A DNA stretch of 64,000 nt from Streptomyces corallincola (GCF_019104725.1 NZ_JAHRXF010000006.1:62001-126000), one strand, 5' to 3'; shown: positions 15,961 to 24,677, counted from the first letter of the stretch. The notes: generated from the letters alone by a model not told the origin. Numbers and translations are program-made.

Positions 15961-17652
15961 ATGAGCACAGAGCACACGCCGGACCCCGCGCAGTTGGTGA
16001 CCGCCGCACGGGACGGCGACCCGAGCGCGCAGGACGCGCTGGTCGGCATGTACCTCCCGCTGGTCTACAACATCGTGGGGCGTGCTCTGAACGGCTCCCT
16101 CGACGTGGACGACGTGGTGCAGGAGACGATGCTCCGCGCCCTCGGCGGACTCGGCGGACTGCGCAGCCCCGACAGCTTCCGGCCCTGGCTGGTGTCGATC
16201 GCCATGAACCAGGTCCGCACCCACTGGCAGGACCGCGGGACCGTCACCGGGGGAGTGGAGGAGGCCGCCGAACTCGCCGATCCCGGCGGCGACTTCGTTG
16301 ATCTCACCCTCGTACGGCTCCAGTTGTCCGGGCAGCGGCAGGAGACCGCGCTCGCCACCCGCTGGCTGGAACCGGAGGACCGGGCCCTGCTGTCGCTGTG
16401 GTGGCTGGAGTGCGCCGGGGAGCTGACCCGCGCCGAGGTGGCCGCCGCCCTCGAACTCTCCCCGCAGCACACGGCCGTCCGGGTGCAGCGGATGAAGGCA
16501 CAGCTGGAGGCGGCCCGAGTGTTGGTCCGGGCGCTCGCCGCGCCGCCCTGCGAGGAGTTGCGGGGCGTGCTGGCCACCTGGGACGGGCGCCCCTCGGCGC
16601 TGTGGCGCAAGCGCATAGCCCGGCACGCGCGCGCATGCGTGCGCTGCTCCGGACTCTGGAGCGGACTCGTGCCCGCCGAAGGGCTGCTCGCGGGGCTCGC
16701 ACTCGTCGGTGTCTCGGCGGGGCTCGCGGAGTCGCTGCGCGCGGGCACCACCACGGCCATGACCCCGGTGGCGGCCGTCTCCCACGGGGAGAGCGGCCCG
16801 GACGCATCCGGCACGGCGCCGGGCCGGGCCGCGGCCCGGCGCCGTGCCGGGCGCGCGCCGTCCCGCGGGGAGGCCCGCAGGCGCCGACGGGTGCGCCGAC
16901 GGGCCGTCGGCGGAGCGGTCGTCGCGGCCTGCGTGGTCGGCGGCGGACTCTGGTACCTCGGCCCGGACACCGGCGGCGGCGACGGGGCGACCGCGACCGC
17001 GCGGGCCTCCGGCGATCCGGTCGCCGACCTGTCGGAGCGGAGCCCGGCGGAGCCGTCCGCACCCACGTCCGGCTCCCCCAGCGCTTCCGCCTCCGCCTCC
17101 GCGTCGGCTCCCGCGAGCGCCTCGGCCTCCGTGTCGCCCTCCGCGTCGAAGAAGGCAGCGGCCGGGAAACCGCCGACGGTGGGGAAGAAGGCCCCGGAGA
17201 CCCGCGAGGCGCCCGCACCGCCGGTACGCACCACGCCGACCGCTCCCGCCACCCGCGCCGTCGCAACGGGGACCGTCGCCCAGGTCGTCGCACTCGTCAA
17301 CAAGGAGCGCTCCAAGGCCGGTTGCGGGCCGGTAGCCGAGAACGCGGACCTGGACCAGGCCGCGCGGGGACACTCCGACGACATGGCCGCCCGGAACTTC
17401 TTCGAGCACTCCAACCCCGACGGAGCCGACCCCGGCAAGCGGATCACGGCCGCCGGATACCGCTGGTCCACCTACGGGGAGAACATCGCCAAGGGGCAGC
17501 CGACACCGGCGTCCGTGATGGATTCCTGGATGAACAGCCCCGGCCACCGCGCGAACATCCTCAACTGCTCGTTCAAGGAAATCGGCGTGGGCGTGCACAA
17601 CGGCGGCTCCGGCGGCCCCTGGTGGACCCAGGATTTCGGCGCCCGGCTGTGA
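15961..17652 (+). CDS. ECF sigma factor fused to membrane segments and an extracellular CAP domain
   Basis: 563 residues in one frame. Region 2 of a sigma-70 factor (about residues 10-85: VDDVVQETMLRALGG, SFRPWLVSIAMNQVRTHW) and region 4 (about 145-190: LTRAEVAAALELSPQHTAVRVQRMKAQ) are followed by an anti-sigma-like zinc motif HARACVRC (His-x3-Cys-x2-Cys, about 221-228). Then come a hydrophobic segment (about 241-255), a second and stronger one (GGAVVAACVVGGGLWYL, about 318-336), a long Ser/Ala/Pro linker, and a CAP domain (about 440-563, with GENIAKGQ and GHRANILNCSFKEIG). This matches the logic of ECF52-type sigma factors, where sigma, zinc finger, membrane helix and sensor domain share one chain. 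It is probably self-regulated by an outside signal (inference). The start at 15961 is the first codon giving a normal sigma N-terminus. Confidence 0.9.
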   Translation: MSTEHTPDPAQLVTAARDGDPSAQDALVGMYLPLVYNIVGRALNGSLDVDDVVQETMLRALGGLGGLRSPDSFRPWLVSIAMNQVRTHWQDRGTVTGGVEEAAELADPGGDFVDLTLVRLQLSGQRQETALATRWLEPEDRALLSLWWLECAGELTRAEVAAALELSPQHTAVRVQRMKAQLEAARVLVRALAAPPCEELRGVLATWDGRPSALWRKRIARHARACVRCSGLWSGLVPAEGLLAGLALVGVSAGLAESLRAGTTTAMTPVAAVSHGESGPDASGTAPGRAAARRRAGRAPSRGEARRRRRVRRRAVGGAVVAACVVGGGLWYLGPDTGGGDGATATARASGDPVADLSERSPAEPSAPTSGSPSASASASASAPASASASVSPSASKKAAAGKPPTVGKKAPETREAPAPPVRTTPTAPATRAVATGTVAQVVALVNKERSKAGCGPVAENADLDQAARGHSDDMAARNFFEHSNPDGADPGKRITAAGYRWSTYGENIAKGQPTPASVMDSWMNSPGHRANILNCSFKEIGVGVHNGGSGGPWWTQDFGARL

Positions 17653-17723
17653 TCTCCCACCGCGTGATCTCCCGCCGTGTGATCCCGCACCGAACGCGGG
17701 ACTGATCTCTCACGGAAAGACGA

Positions 17724-17766
17724 CGTGGCCGTGGTCACCGGGCTTGTCCCGGTGACCACGGCCACG
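17724..17766. terminator. Strong bidirectional terminator hairpin
   Basis: A 19-bp perfect stem (17724-17742 with 17748-17766, beginning CGTGGCCGTGG) around a 5-base loop, between the convergent sigma/CAP and DUF6131 genes. Confidence 0.85.
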
Positions 17767-17789
17767 ACCGTGTTCGTACGGTGCGGCGA

Positions 17790-17945
17790 TCACCAATAGT
17801 GACGCCGTCCGGCGACCGCGTGCCCCATCGAGCCCATGATCCACAGTACGGCGCCCACCACGAGAAGAATGACGCCGATGGTCCAGAGAATCGAAATGCC
17901 GGTCAGAAAACCGACGACGAGCAGAATGATGCCGAGGGCGATCAT
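17790..17945 (-). CDS. Small hydrophobic protein, DUF6131-like (51 aa)
   Basis: The ATG at 17945 follows GGAGG with a 6-base spacing. The protein is almost entirely two hydrophobic segments (IALGIILLVVGFLTGISILW and IGVILLVVGAVLWIMG) with a short His/Arg tail. This matches the small Streptomyces hydrophobic protein family now called DUF6131. Its role is unknown, possibly a stress-linked membrane peptide. Confidence 0.8.
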   Translation of the reverse strand: MIALGIILLVVGFLTGISILWTIGVILLVVGAVLWIMGSMGHAVAGRRHYW

Positions 17946-18101
17946 CTTTGCCTCCTGCTGGTAGCAGCATTCCTGTACCTCCGAGTGCCCCGGAACGAAG
18001 AAATATCCCCTCCCGGCCGAAGAAAAGATTTCAGCGGCCTTCCCTGGTCCCACAGGGCGGGCGCGCCGGGCAGCGGGTGCGGCATCGGGGCGTGGGCGTG
18101 C

Positions 18102-18186
18102 GGAAGCAACAAATCACCACACAACCAAAACTTTGAATCCCTCGGAAGTAACAAATCTTGACGCGCACCGTCATGGTCCGTACCTT
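18102..18186 (+). promoter_or_regulatory. Promoter region of the GH54 gene with a direct repeat
   Basis: GGAAGCAACAAATC (18102-18115) and GGAAGTAACAAATC (18144-18157) are direct repeats 42 bp apart, four helical turns. The second runs straight into TTGACG (-35, 18158-18163), followed by a 17-bp spacer and TACCTT (-10, 18181-18186). The region is markedly AT-rich for this genome. The second copy plus -35 resembles the promoter elements at 28922 and 31229. Confidence 0.6.
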
Positions 18187-18267
18187 CCGCAGCGGTCCGG
18201 ACGAAATCCAACCCGGTTCTCGCACACACCAGTTGCCCAGCACGTCCCGTCCTTCGAGGAGCAGACG

Positions 18268-20091
18268 ATGCGCGGAAAGAGATCCGTCCCAGCAGTTCTC
18301 GTACTCCTGTTCGGTGCCCTGGTCGGTCTGACCGGCACCTCCGAGGCCGCCGGCTCCCTGCCGTGCGACATCTACGGCGCCGCGGGCACCCCCTGTGTCG
18401 CCGCGCACAGCTCCACCCGCGCCCTGTTCGGCGCGTACGACGGCCCGCTCTACCAGGTCACCCGCGCCTCCGACGGCGCGAGCCGGAACATCGGGGTCCT
18501 CACGGCCGGGGGCTACGCGGACGCCGCGAGCCAGGACACCTTCTGCGCCGCGACCACCTGCCGCATCAGCAAGGTGTACGACCAGACCAGCCGCCACAAC
18601 GACCTCACCCCCGGCCCGGCGGGCACCGCGGGCATGGGCGCCGACCGGGGGGCCGACGCGAGCGAGATCGCGGTCACCGCGGGCGGCCACAAGGTCTACG
18701 GCATCTGGATCTCGCCCGGCGTCGGCTACCGCTACACCGGCGCCGCCTCCGGGGTCGCGGTAGACGGTCGGCCCGAGGGCGTCTACATGGTGGCCAGCGG
18801 CACTCACGTCGGCTCCGCCTGCTGCTTCGACTACGGCAACGCCGAGCGCACGCCCGCCGACACCGGCAACGGACACATGGACGCCGTCAGTATCGCCACC
18901 ACCTGCTACTTCGCACCCTGCACCGGCAACGGTCCGTGGGTCGAGGCCGACCTGGAGAACGGCATGTTCCAGGGCGACAACGGCTCCAACCCCGACAACC
19001 GGGGCAACGGCACGCCGTTCGTCACCGCCGTGCTGAAGAACGACGGCCAGAGTCGGTACGCCCTCAAGGGCGGCGACTCCCGTTCCGGGTCACTGACCAC
19101 CTGGTGGGACGGCGCGCTGCCGAGCCGGGGCGGCTACCGGCCGATGCGGCAGGAGGGCGGCATCATCCTGGGCACCGGCGGCGACAACAGCAACTGGAAC
19201 ATGGGCACCTTCTTCGAGGGCGTGATGGTCGCCGGGTATCCGACCGACGCGGCCGAGAACGCGGTGCAGAGCAACATCGTCTCGGTCGGCTACGCGGGCC
19301 AGACCAACGTGCCGAACGGCCCCCAGGGCACCATCGGCGGCCCCGGCGGCACCTGCGTGGACGTGGCCGCCGACGACACCGGGGTCAACGGCACCGCAGT
19401 ACAGCTCTGGGGCTGCCAGAACTACGCGGAGGACCAGCACTGGACGCACATGGCAAACGGTTCCCTCGTCACCATCGGCCGTTGCCTCGACATCGAGAAC
19501 AACGGCACGGTGAACGGGGCGCGGGTCGAGCTGTGGGACTGCAACGGAGTCGGCGGGCAGAAGTGGGTTCAGCAGGCGGACGGTTCGCTGGTGAACCCGC
19601 AGTCCGGGCGCTGTCTCGACGCGCCGAGCGGTGCCACGGCCAACGGGACCCGGCTGCGGATCTGGGACTGCAACGGCTCCTCGGCGCAGAAGTTCGCCGT
19701 CAACGGTGGTGCCCCGGTCGCCTCGCCCGGCGGCACGTGCGTGGACGTGGCCGCCGACGACAGCGGCGTCAACGGCACCGCCGTGCAGCTCTGGGGCTGC
19801 CAGTCCTGGGCCGTTGACCAGCACTGGTTCCACCGCACCGACAACTCCCTGAGCACACTCGGCCGTTGCCTCGACGTCGAGAACAACGGCACGGTGAACG
19901 GGGCGCAGGTCGAATTGTGGGACTGCAACGGGGTGGGCGGGCAGAAGTGGGTTCAGCAGGCGGACGGTTCGCTGGTGAACCCGCAGTCCGGGCGCTGTCT
20001 CGACGCGCCGAGCGGTGCCACGGCCAACGGGACGCGGCTGCGGATCTGGGACTGCAACGGCTCCTCGGCGCAGAAGTTCCGGCTCGGCTGA
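18268..20091 (+). CDS. Secreted GH54 alpha-L-arabinofuranosidase with two ricin-B (CBM13) modules
   Basis: 607 residues. The ATG at 18268 has AGGAG at about 18257. A signal peptide covers about residues 1-28. The GH54 catalytic domain (about 29-350) begins SLPCDIYGAAGTPCVAAHSS and contains the nucleophile block VEADLENGMFQG (Glu near 230) and the Asp in GGDNSNW, as in fungal AbfB enzymes. Fungal GH54 enzymes end in a CBM42. Here that module is replaced by two beta-trefoil ricin-type lectin domains (about 358-478 and 486-607), each with three QxW/WxC-like repeats (QLWGCQ, VELWDCNG, LRIWDCNG). The enzyme should release terminal arabinofuranose from arabinoxylan or arabinan outside the cell; activity on galactofuranose is an untested alternative. 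It lies between a terminator and a GDSL hydrolase. Confidence 0.92.
   Translation: MRGKRSVPAVLVLLFGALVGLTGTSEAAGSLPCDIYGAAGTPCVAAHSSTRALFGAYDGPLYQVTRASDGASRNIGVLTAGGYADAASQDTFCAATTCRISKVYDQTSRHNDLTPGPAGTAGMGADRGADASEIAVTAGGHKVYGIWISPGVGYRYTGAASGVAVDGRPEGVYMVASGTHVGSACCFDYGNAERTPADTGNGHMDAVSIATTCYFAPCTGNGPWVEADLENGMFQGDNGSNPDNRGNGTPFVTAVLKNDGQSRYALKGGDSRSGSLTTWWDGALPSRGGYRPMRQEGGIILGTGGDNSNWNMGTFFEGVMVAGYPTDAAENAVQSNIVSVGYAGQTNVPNGPQGTIGGPGGTCVDVAADDTGVNGTAVQLWGCQNYAEDQHWTHMANGSLVTIGRCLDIENNGTVNGARVELWDCNGVGGQKWVQQADGSLVNPQSGRCLDAPSGATANGTRLRIWDCNGSSAQKFAVNGGAPVASPGGTCVDVAADDSGVNGTAVQLWGCQSWAVDQHWFHRTDNSLSTLGRCLDVENNGTVNGAQVELWDCNGVGGQKWVQQADGSLVNPQSGRCLDAPSGATANGTRLRIWDCNGSSAQKFRLG
19345..20080 (+). 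repeat. Tandem internal duplication of the CBM13 module (384-bp period)
   Basis: The two ricin-B modules are offset by 384 bp (128 codons). For example, the TGCGTGGACGTGGCC block starts at about 19353 and again at about 19737. The last about 160 bases of each copy are almost identical at DNA level, including synonymous positions, while the first halves differ more. This indicates recent duplication or gene conversion. Confidence 0.85.
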
Positions 20092-20333
20092 GAGCGGCAC
20101 CCCGGCCCGCCGTCCCGTCGGTCGGGCCGACCCGTACCACCCGCATCACAGGTGCGGCACATCCGTGCCCCACCCCGCGCGCTCGGTGAGCGTTCCAAGA
20201 AGTTCGGTCCCCGATGTTGACGCCGGGGTGGGGCCGCCGCAGATTACTTCTCGGTAGCCCCATCCGGCAGCCCGCTTGTGCCGACGGCACCGCCCGCCCC
20301 TCTCGTCAGAGCCGCCGAGAAGAGAGACCGCCC

Positions 20334-21206
20334 ATGCCCCCACGCGTGTTGACTCGTGTCATGGCCGCGACAGCAGCCGTCACCGGTGCCTTCGCCCTCA
20401 CCCTGGCCGGTACCCCCGCCCACGCCTCCACGCCCCTCGACTACACCGCCCTGGGCGACAGTTACAGCGCCGGGTCCGGCGTGCTCCCCGTGGACCCGTC
20501 CAACCTGCTCTGTCTGCGCTCCACCGTGAACTACCCGCACGTCCTCGCCGCCCGCACCGGCGCCCGGCTCACCGACGTGAGCTGCGGGGCCGCCGACACC
20601 GGGGACGTGACCGGCAGCCAGTACCCCGGCACCGCACCGCAGTTGGACGCGGTGAAGGCGGACACCGACCTCGTCACCATGACCCTCGGCGGCAACGACA
20701 ACAGCACCTTCCTGAGCGCCATCCTGTCCTGCGGCGCGGCGGGCGTGCTCGGTGCCGGACAGGGCAGCCCCTGCAAGGACAAGTACGGCGACTCGTTCGA
20801 CGCGGCCATCGACGCCACCACCTACCCGGCGCTGAAGTCCGTCCTCCAGGCGGTGCGCGCCAAGGCCCCGCACGCACGGGTCGCGGTGCTCGGCTACCCG
20901 TGGATACTGCCCGCCAGGGGAAGCCTGTCCTGCTTCCTGAAGCTGCCGATCGCCGCCGGGGACGTGCCCTATCTGCGCGCCCTCCAGGCCCATCTCAACG
21001 CCGTGGTCCAGCGCGCGGCGGCGGAGACCGGCGCCACCTACGTGGACTTCACCGCCGCCTCCGAGGGGCACGACGCCTGCCAGCCGTCCGGCACCCGCTG
21101 GATCGAGCCGCTGCTGTTCGGCACGAACGTCGTGCCGGTGCACCCCAACGCCCTCGGGGAGCGGCGCATGGCGGAACAGGCGATGGACGTGCTCGGCCTC
21201 GGCTGA
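20334..21206 (+). CDS. Secreted SGNH/GDSL hydrolase (lipase-like)
   Basis: 290 residues with a signal peptide ending near AHA (residue 31). Block I is ALGDSYSAGSG (nucleophile Ser), block II Gly lies in SCGAADTGDV, block III is LGGNDNSTF, and block V is VPVHPNALGE (catalytic His/Asp region). Paired Cys suggest the three disulfides typical of Streptomyces rimosus-type lipases. The ATG at 20334 has AGAGA upstream. It is extracellular and probably acts on lipid or acylated sugar esters. Located just after the GH54 gene but with its own 240-bp upstream region. Confidence 0.9.
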   Translation: MPPRVLTRVMAATAAVTGAFALTLAGTPAHASTPLDYTALGDSYSAGSGVLPVDPSNLLCLRSTVNYPHVLAARTGARLTDVSCGAADTGDVTGSQYPGTAPQLDAVKADTDLVTMTLGGNDNSTFLSAILSCGAAGVLGAGQGSPCKDKYGDSFDAAIDATTYPALKSVLQAVRAKAPHARVAVLGYPWILPARGSLSCFLKLPIAAGDVPYLRALQAHLNAVVQRAAAETGATYVDFTAASEGHDACQPSGTRWIEPLLFGTNVVPVHPNALGERRMAEQAMDVLGLG

Positions 21207-21225
21207 ACCGGGACCGCCGGACAGA

Positions 21226-21960
21226 TCAGGGGCGCGGGAGCCGGTCGAGCAGCGCGGTCGTCTCCCGCTCCACTAACTCCCACGCATCGCTGGGGAGTTC
21301 ACCGAGCAGCGTTTCCCGCAGCGCCTCCAGGACCGTGCCGGTGCCCGCCGCGCCCGGCACGGTCCCGCTGAGCACGTCGTACCCCTCGCGCACCGCGACC
21401 CGTACGAGCCGCCCGTCGCCGTCGCCGTCGCCGTCGCCGTCGTGCACGGCGAGCGCGATCACGCGCGGGGGCGGGCCGCCCGCCGGTGCGGGGAGTTTGC
21501 GGTAGGCGCTGGCGACCGGGTCGCGCCAGCGCAGCGCGAGCAGCAGCGGCCGTTTGGCGACGACCTCGGACAGCTCCGCCTCGTGCGTCCCCTCCGGGCC
21601 GAGCACCGTGGCGCGGGCGTCCAGGACCAGCGCGGGCGGCAGCAGACAGCGCAGCGAGCTGCCCACCACGTTCCCGCCGACCGTGGCCGTCCGCCGTACC
21701 GCGCCCGTGCCGATCGTGGCGGCGGCCAGCCGCAGCACGTCCGGGACCGCGTCGGACATCCGGTTCAGCACGACCGCCGAGCCCAGCACCCCGGCCCCGA
21801 CCTCGTTCGCCTCCGGGACACCGCGCAGCGACATGGCGAGCGCGGGGAAGCCGTCCCGCTGCCACTCGGCCCACACCAGGGTCGCGCCGCCGACCGGTAC
21901 GGCTCCCTCGGCCAGGCACTCCCGAGCCTCGGACACGGAGGTGGGCAGTCGCAGCAGCAT
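21226..21960 (-). CDS. Orphan FAD subunit of a molybdopterin hydroxylase (XdhB/CoxM-like)
   Basis: 244 residues. The N-terminus MLLRLPTSVSEARECLAEGAVPVGGATLVW is the FAD_binding_5 start, and TIGTGAVRRTATVGGNVVGSSLR (near 90) contains the conserved FAD-contact block. A shorter CO dehydrogenase flavoprotein C-terminal domain follows. Such proteins normally sit beside a 2Fe-2S subunit and a large molybdenum subunit; neither is present. A run of Asp-Gly repeats (about residues 175-183) comes from a (GTCGCC)n tract. The start at 21960 could be a few codons upstream. Convergent with the GDSL gene, 19 bp apart. Confidence 0.8.
   Translation of the reverse strand: MLLRLPTSVSEARECLAEGAVPVGGATLVWAEWQRDGFPALAMSLRGVPEANEVGAGVLGSAVVLNRMSDAVPDVLRLAAATIGTGAVRRTATVGGNVVGSSLRCLLPPALVLDARATVLGPEGTHEAELSEVVAKRPLLLALRWRDPVASAYRKLPAPAGGPPPRVIALAVHDGDGDGDGDGRLVRVAVREGYDVLSGTVPGAAGTGTVLEALRETLLGELPSDAWELVERETTALLDRLPRP
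21411..21440. repeat. Hexanucleotide microsatellite inside the FAD-subunit gene
   Basis: Tandem GTCGCC units on the + strand, read as alternating Asp-Gly codons on the coding strand. A 6-bp unit keeps frame when copy number changes. Confidence 0.7.
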
Positions 21961-22227
21961 GGAGCGGACCTGCTTCCTGGAGAGTCGAGCGACGGGCCGT
22001 CCCGGCCGGGCGTCCGTCCACCGGCAGGGCGCATTCTCGTCGTACGAACGGGGGCGCACACAGGGCTCACCTGAGCACGACCAGGGCCGGAGCCGACGAC
22101 CGCCGCCCGCTCGTCCGTCACACGAGCCCCACGCATCCGCCACACAGGTGAGGCACTCGTCACGTGGGGCGTCACGCGTGAAGGCGGGAACGGCTGGATA
22201 GACGCCCCCCGGCAGAAAGGACGGTTC

Positions 22228-23739
22228 ATGGCTATCGGCGAGACCGCGCACCACGAGGACGAGACACCCGACCGCGAGGCGGTCAGACGGCACCCCACGC
22301 TGTTCCGGGCCGTACGCCGACGCCGCAACCCACCGTTGCGGCGCACGGACATCACGGTCACCGACGAGCGCGCGGTGAAGCGCGCCGTGAAGGCCGCCGC
22401 CCTGGGCAACGCGATGGAGTGGTTCGACTTCGGGATCTACAGCTACCTCGCGGTCACGATCGGCCACGTCTTCTTCCCGTCCGGGAACGGCACCGTGCAG
22501 CTGCTGGCGTCGTTCGCCACCTTCGCCGTGTCGTTCCTGGTGCGTCCGCTCGGCGGGTTCGTGTTCGGCCCGATGGGCGACCGCGTCGGCCGCAAGGCGG
22601 TCCTCGCGCTGACCATGATCCTGATGGCCATCGGCACCTTCGCCATCGGCCTGATCCCGTCCTACGCGACCATCGGTTTCTGGGCGCCCGCCCTGCTGAT
22701 CCTCTTCCGGCTGGTGCAGGGCTTCTCCACCGGCGGCGAGTACGGCGGCGCCTCCACCTTCATCGCGGAGTACGCCCCCGACCGGCGGCGCGGCTACTTC
22801 GGCAGCTTCCTGGAGCTGGGCACGCTCGCCGGTTACGTCGGCGCCGCCGGTCTGGTGACCGCGCTGACGGCGGGGCTGGGCAGCTCCGGCATGGAGTCCT
22901 GGGGCTGGCGGGTGCCGTTCCTGGTCGCCGGGCCCATCGGCCTGGTCGGCCTCTACCTGCGGCTGAAACTGGACGAGACCCCGGCCTTCCAGCGCCTGGA
23001 GGACGAGTCCGCGCACCGCGCCACCGACGCGGCCTCCGCCGTGGAGACCACCGCACGCGGCGACCTCCGACGGATCTTCCGCGAGCAGTGGCCCACCCTG
23101 GTGCTGTGCATCTGTCTGGTCGGTGCGTACAACATCGCGGACTACATGCTGCTGTCGTACATGCCGACGTACCTCTCCGACGAACTGCACTACTCGGAGA
23201 CCAGCGGGCTGCTCATCCTGATCATCACGATGGTCGTGCTGATGCTGCTGATCAACCAGGTCGGCCGCCTCTCCGACCGGTTCGGCCGCAAGCCGCTGCT
23301 GATGGCCGGGATGCTCGGCTTCCTGGTCCTGTCGCTCCCGTCCTTCCTGCTGGTCGGCATGGGCGGCGTCCTGCCGGTCTCGGCCGGGATGCTGATGCTC
23401 GGGCTCTCCCTGGTCTGCCTGCTGGGCACCATGTCGGCGGCGCTGCCCGCGCTCTTCCCGACCCAGGTCCGCTACGGCTCCCTGTCCATCGGCTACAACC
23501 TCTCCGCGTCCCTGTTCGGCGGTACGACCCCGCTGGTGATCACCGCGCTGATCTCCGTGACCGGCACCGATCTGATGCCCGCGTACTACGCGATGGGCGC
23601 CGCCCTGGTCGGTGTGATCGCGGTGGCCTGCATGAAGGAGACCGCCCGCCGTCCGCTGGACGGCTCCCCGCCCGCCGTCGCCACCCCCGAGGAGGCGGCC
23701 GAACTGGTCGAGAGCCAGGCCCACTCGCCCCGGTTCTGA
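22228..23739 (+). CDS. MFS transporter, ProP-like (metabolite:H+ symporter family)
   Basis: 503 residues. AAAGGA precedes the ATG by 6 bases. A charged about 50-residue cytoplasmic N-terminus precedes the first helix (AALGNAMEWFDFGIYSYLAV, the ProP family signature). The loop 2-3 motif GPMGDRVGRKAVL, LVQGFSTGGEYGGASTFIAEY and twelve hydrophobic segments are visible. Likely imports proline, glycine betaine or a related osmolyte by proton symport; a dicarboxylate substrate is also possible for this family. It is monocistronic, with a long 5' region (21961-22227) without a gene. Confidence 0.9.
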   Translation: MAIGETAHHEDETPDREAVRRHPTLFRAVRRRRNPPLRRTDITVTDERAVKRAVKAAALGNAMEWFDFGIYSYLAVTIGHVFFPSGNGTVQLLASFATFAVSFLVRPLGGFVFGPMGDRVGRKAVLALTMILMAIGTFAIGLIPSYATIGFWAPALLILFRLVQGFSTGGEYGGASTFIAEYAPDRRRGYFGSFLELGTLAGYVGAAGLVTALTAGLGSSGMESWGWRVPFLVAGPIGLVGLYLRLKLDETPAFQRLEDESAHRATDAASAVETTARGDLRRIFREQWPTLVLCICLVGAYNIADYMLLSYMPTYLSDELHYSETSGLLILIITMVVLMLLINQVGRLSDRFGRKPLLMAGMLGFLVLSLPSFLLVGMGGVLPVSAGMLMLGLSLVCLLGTMSAALPALFPTQVRYGSLSIGYNLSASLFGGTTPLVITALISVTGTDLMPAYYAMGAALVGVIAVACMKETARRPLDGSPPAVATPEEAAELVESQAHSPRF

Positions 23740-23887
23740 CCCCGGTACCGACACCGCCGCCGCCCCGCCGCCCGCCCGGGGCCGCGGGGCGGCGTGAGCG
23801 TCCTGCCCAGGCGTGACACCCTGGGGAGAGGCGGAGGTGTTCGTACCAACGGTGGTGCGCATCGGTCGCCCGGACAGGTGGTGCGGG

Positions 23888-24595
23888 ATGGACTGGCGGG
23901 AGTACGCCGAAGGGATGGCCGAGCTGGCCCGGACCCTGCTGGAGCGGCGCTCGGTCGAGGACACCCTGGCGGAGATCGCGCGGGCCGCGGTGCGCCTGGT
24001 GGACGGGTGCGAGGAGGCGGGCATCCTCGCCGTCAACAAGGGCCGCTCGGTCACTCTGGCCGCCACCGGCGAGCTGGTCCGCGAGAGCGACCGCATCCAG
24101 GGCGAGCTGAGCGAGGGCCCCTGCTACGACCTGGCCCGCAGCAGCAACACCGACCGGGTGTACCGCATCCCCGACATGGCCGACCCGCAGCCCACCTGGG
24201 AGCAGTTCGCCGTGGGCGCCCGGAGCCTCGGCATCGGGAGCATGACCGGCGTGCTGCTCTACACCGACAAGGAGGACTTCGGGGCGCTCAACCTCTACTC
24301 CTCCCGGCCCAAGGCGTTCGGCGAGGAGATCGAGACCGCCGGGTGGCTGCTCGCCTCGCACGCCGCCGTCGCCCTCGCCAGCGCCCGCACCATCGACCAG
24401 CTGGAGCACGGCATGGAGAGCCGGCACGCCATCGGCGAGGCGATGGGCATGCTGATGGAACGGCACCGGATGACCGAGGACGACGCCTTCGACGTGCTGC
24501 GCCGCATCTCCCAGGAGCACAACATCAAGCTCCGGGACGTGGCCCAGCGCATCCGCAAGGACCGCCCCCAGCCGGGCGGCCCAGCGCATCCGTGA
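23888..24595 (+). CDS. GAF-ANTAR RNA-binding antiterminator
   Basis: 235 residues. A GAF sensor domain (about residues 15-155; EEAGILAVNKGRSVTLAATGE, EGPCYDLARSS) is followed by a C-terminal ANTAR domain (about 170-228; IGEAMGMLMERHRMTEDDAFDVLRRISQEHN). ANTAR domains bind paired hairpins in mRNA leaders and prevent termination. The ATG at 23888 is chosen as the start of the domain-bearing part; an in-frame ATG at 23813 would add 25 residues. The trigger and RNA targets are unknown. Followed by a strong terminator. Confidence 0.88.
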   Translation: MDWREYAEGMAELARTLLERRSVEDTLAEIARAAVRLVDGCEEAGILAVNKGRSVTLAATGELVRESDRIQGELSEGPCYDLARSSNTDRVYRIPDMADPQPTWEQFAVGARSLGIGSMTGVLLYTDKEDFGALNLYSSRPKAFGEEIETAGWLLASHAAVALASARTIDQLEHGMESRHAIGEAMGMLMERHRMTEDDAFDVLRRISQEHNIKLRDVAQRIRKDRPQPGGPAHP

Positions 24596-24630
24596 GGACC
24601 GCCCCCAGGGTCTGTCCGACCGGATTCCGT

Positions 24631-24677
24631 ACGGGAGCGGGCCCCGGTGCTGTCACAGCACCGGGGCCCGCTCCCGT
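24631..24677. terminator. Very strong bidirectional terminator
   Basis: A perfect 22-bp stem (24631-24652 with 24656-24677, beginning ACGGGAGCGGGCC) with a 3-base loop between the convergent GAF-ANTAR and GH2 genes. Confidence 0.9.

Noticed and set aside
14179..17598. Single 1139-codon minus-strand frame running through nadK into the sigma/CAP gene
   Set aside because: Only the nadK part (14179-15249) has family motifs and an RBS; the rest is antisense to the sigma-CAP gene.
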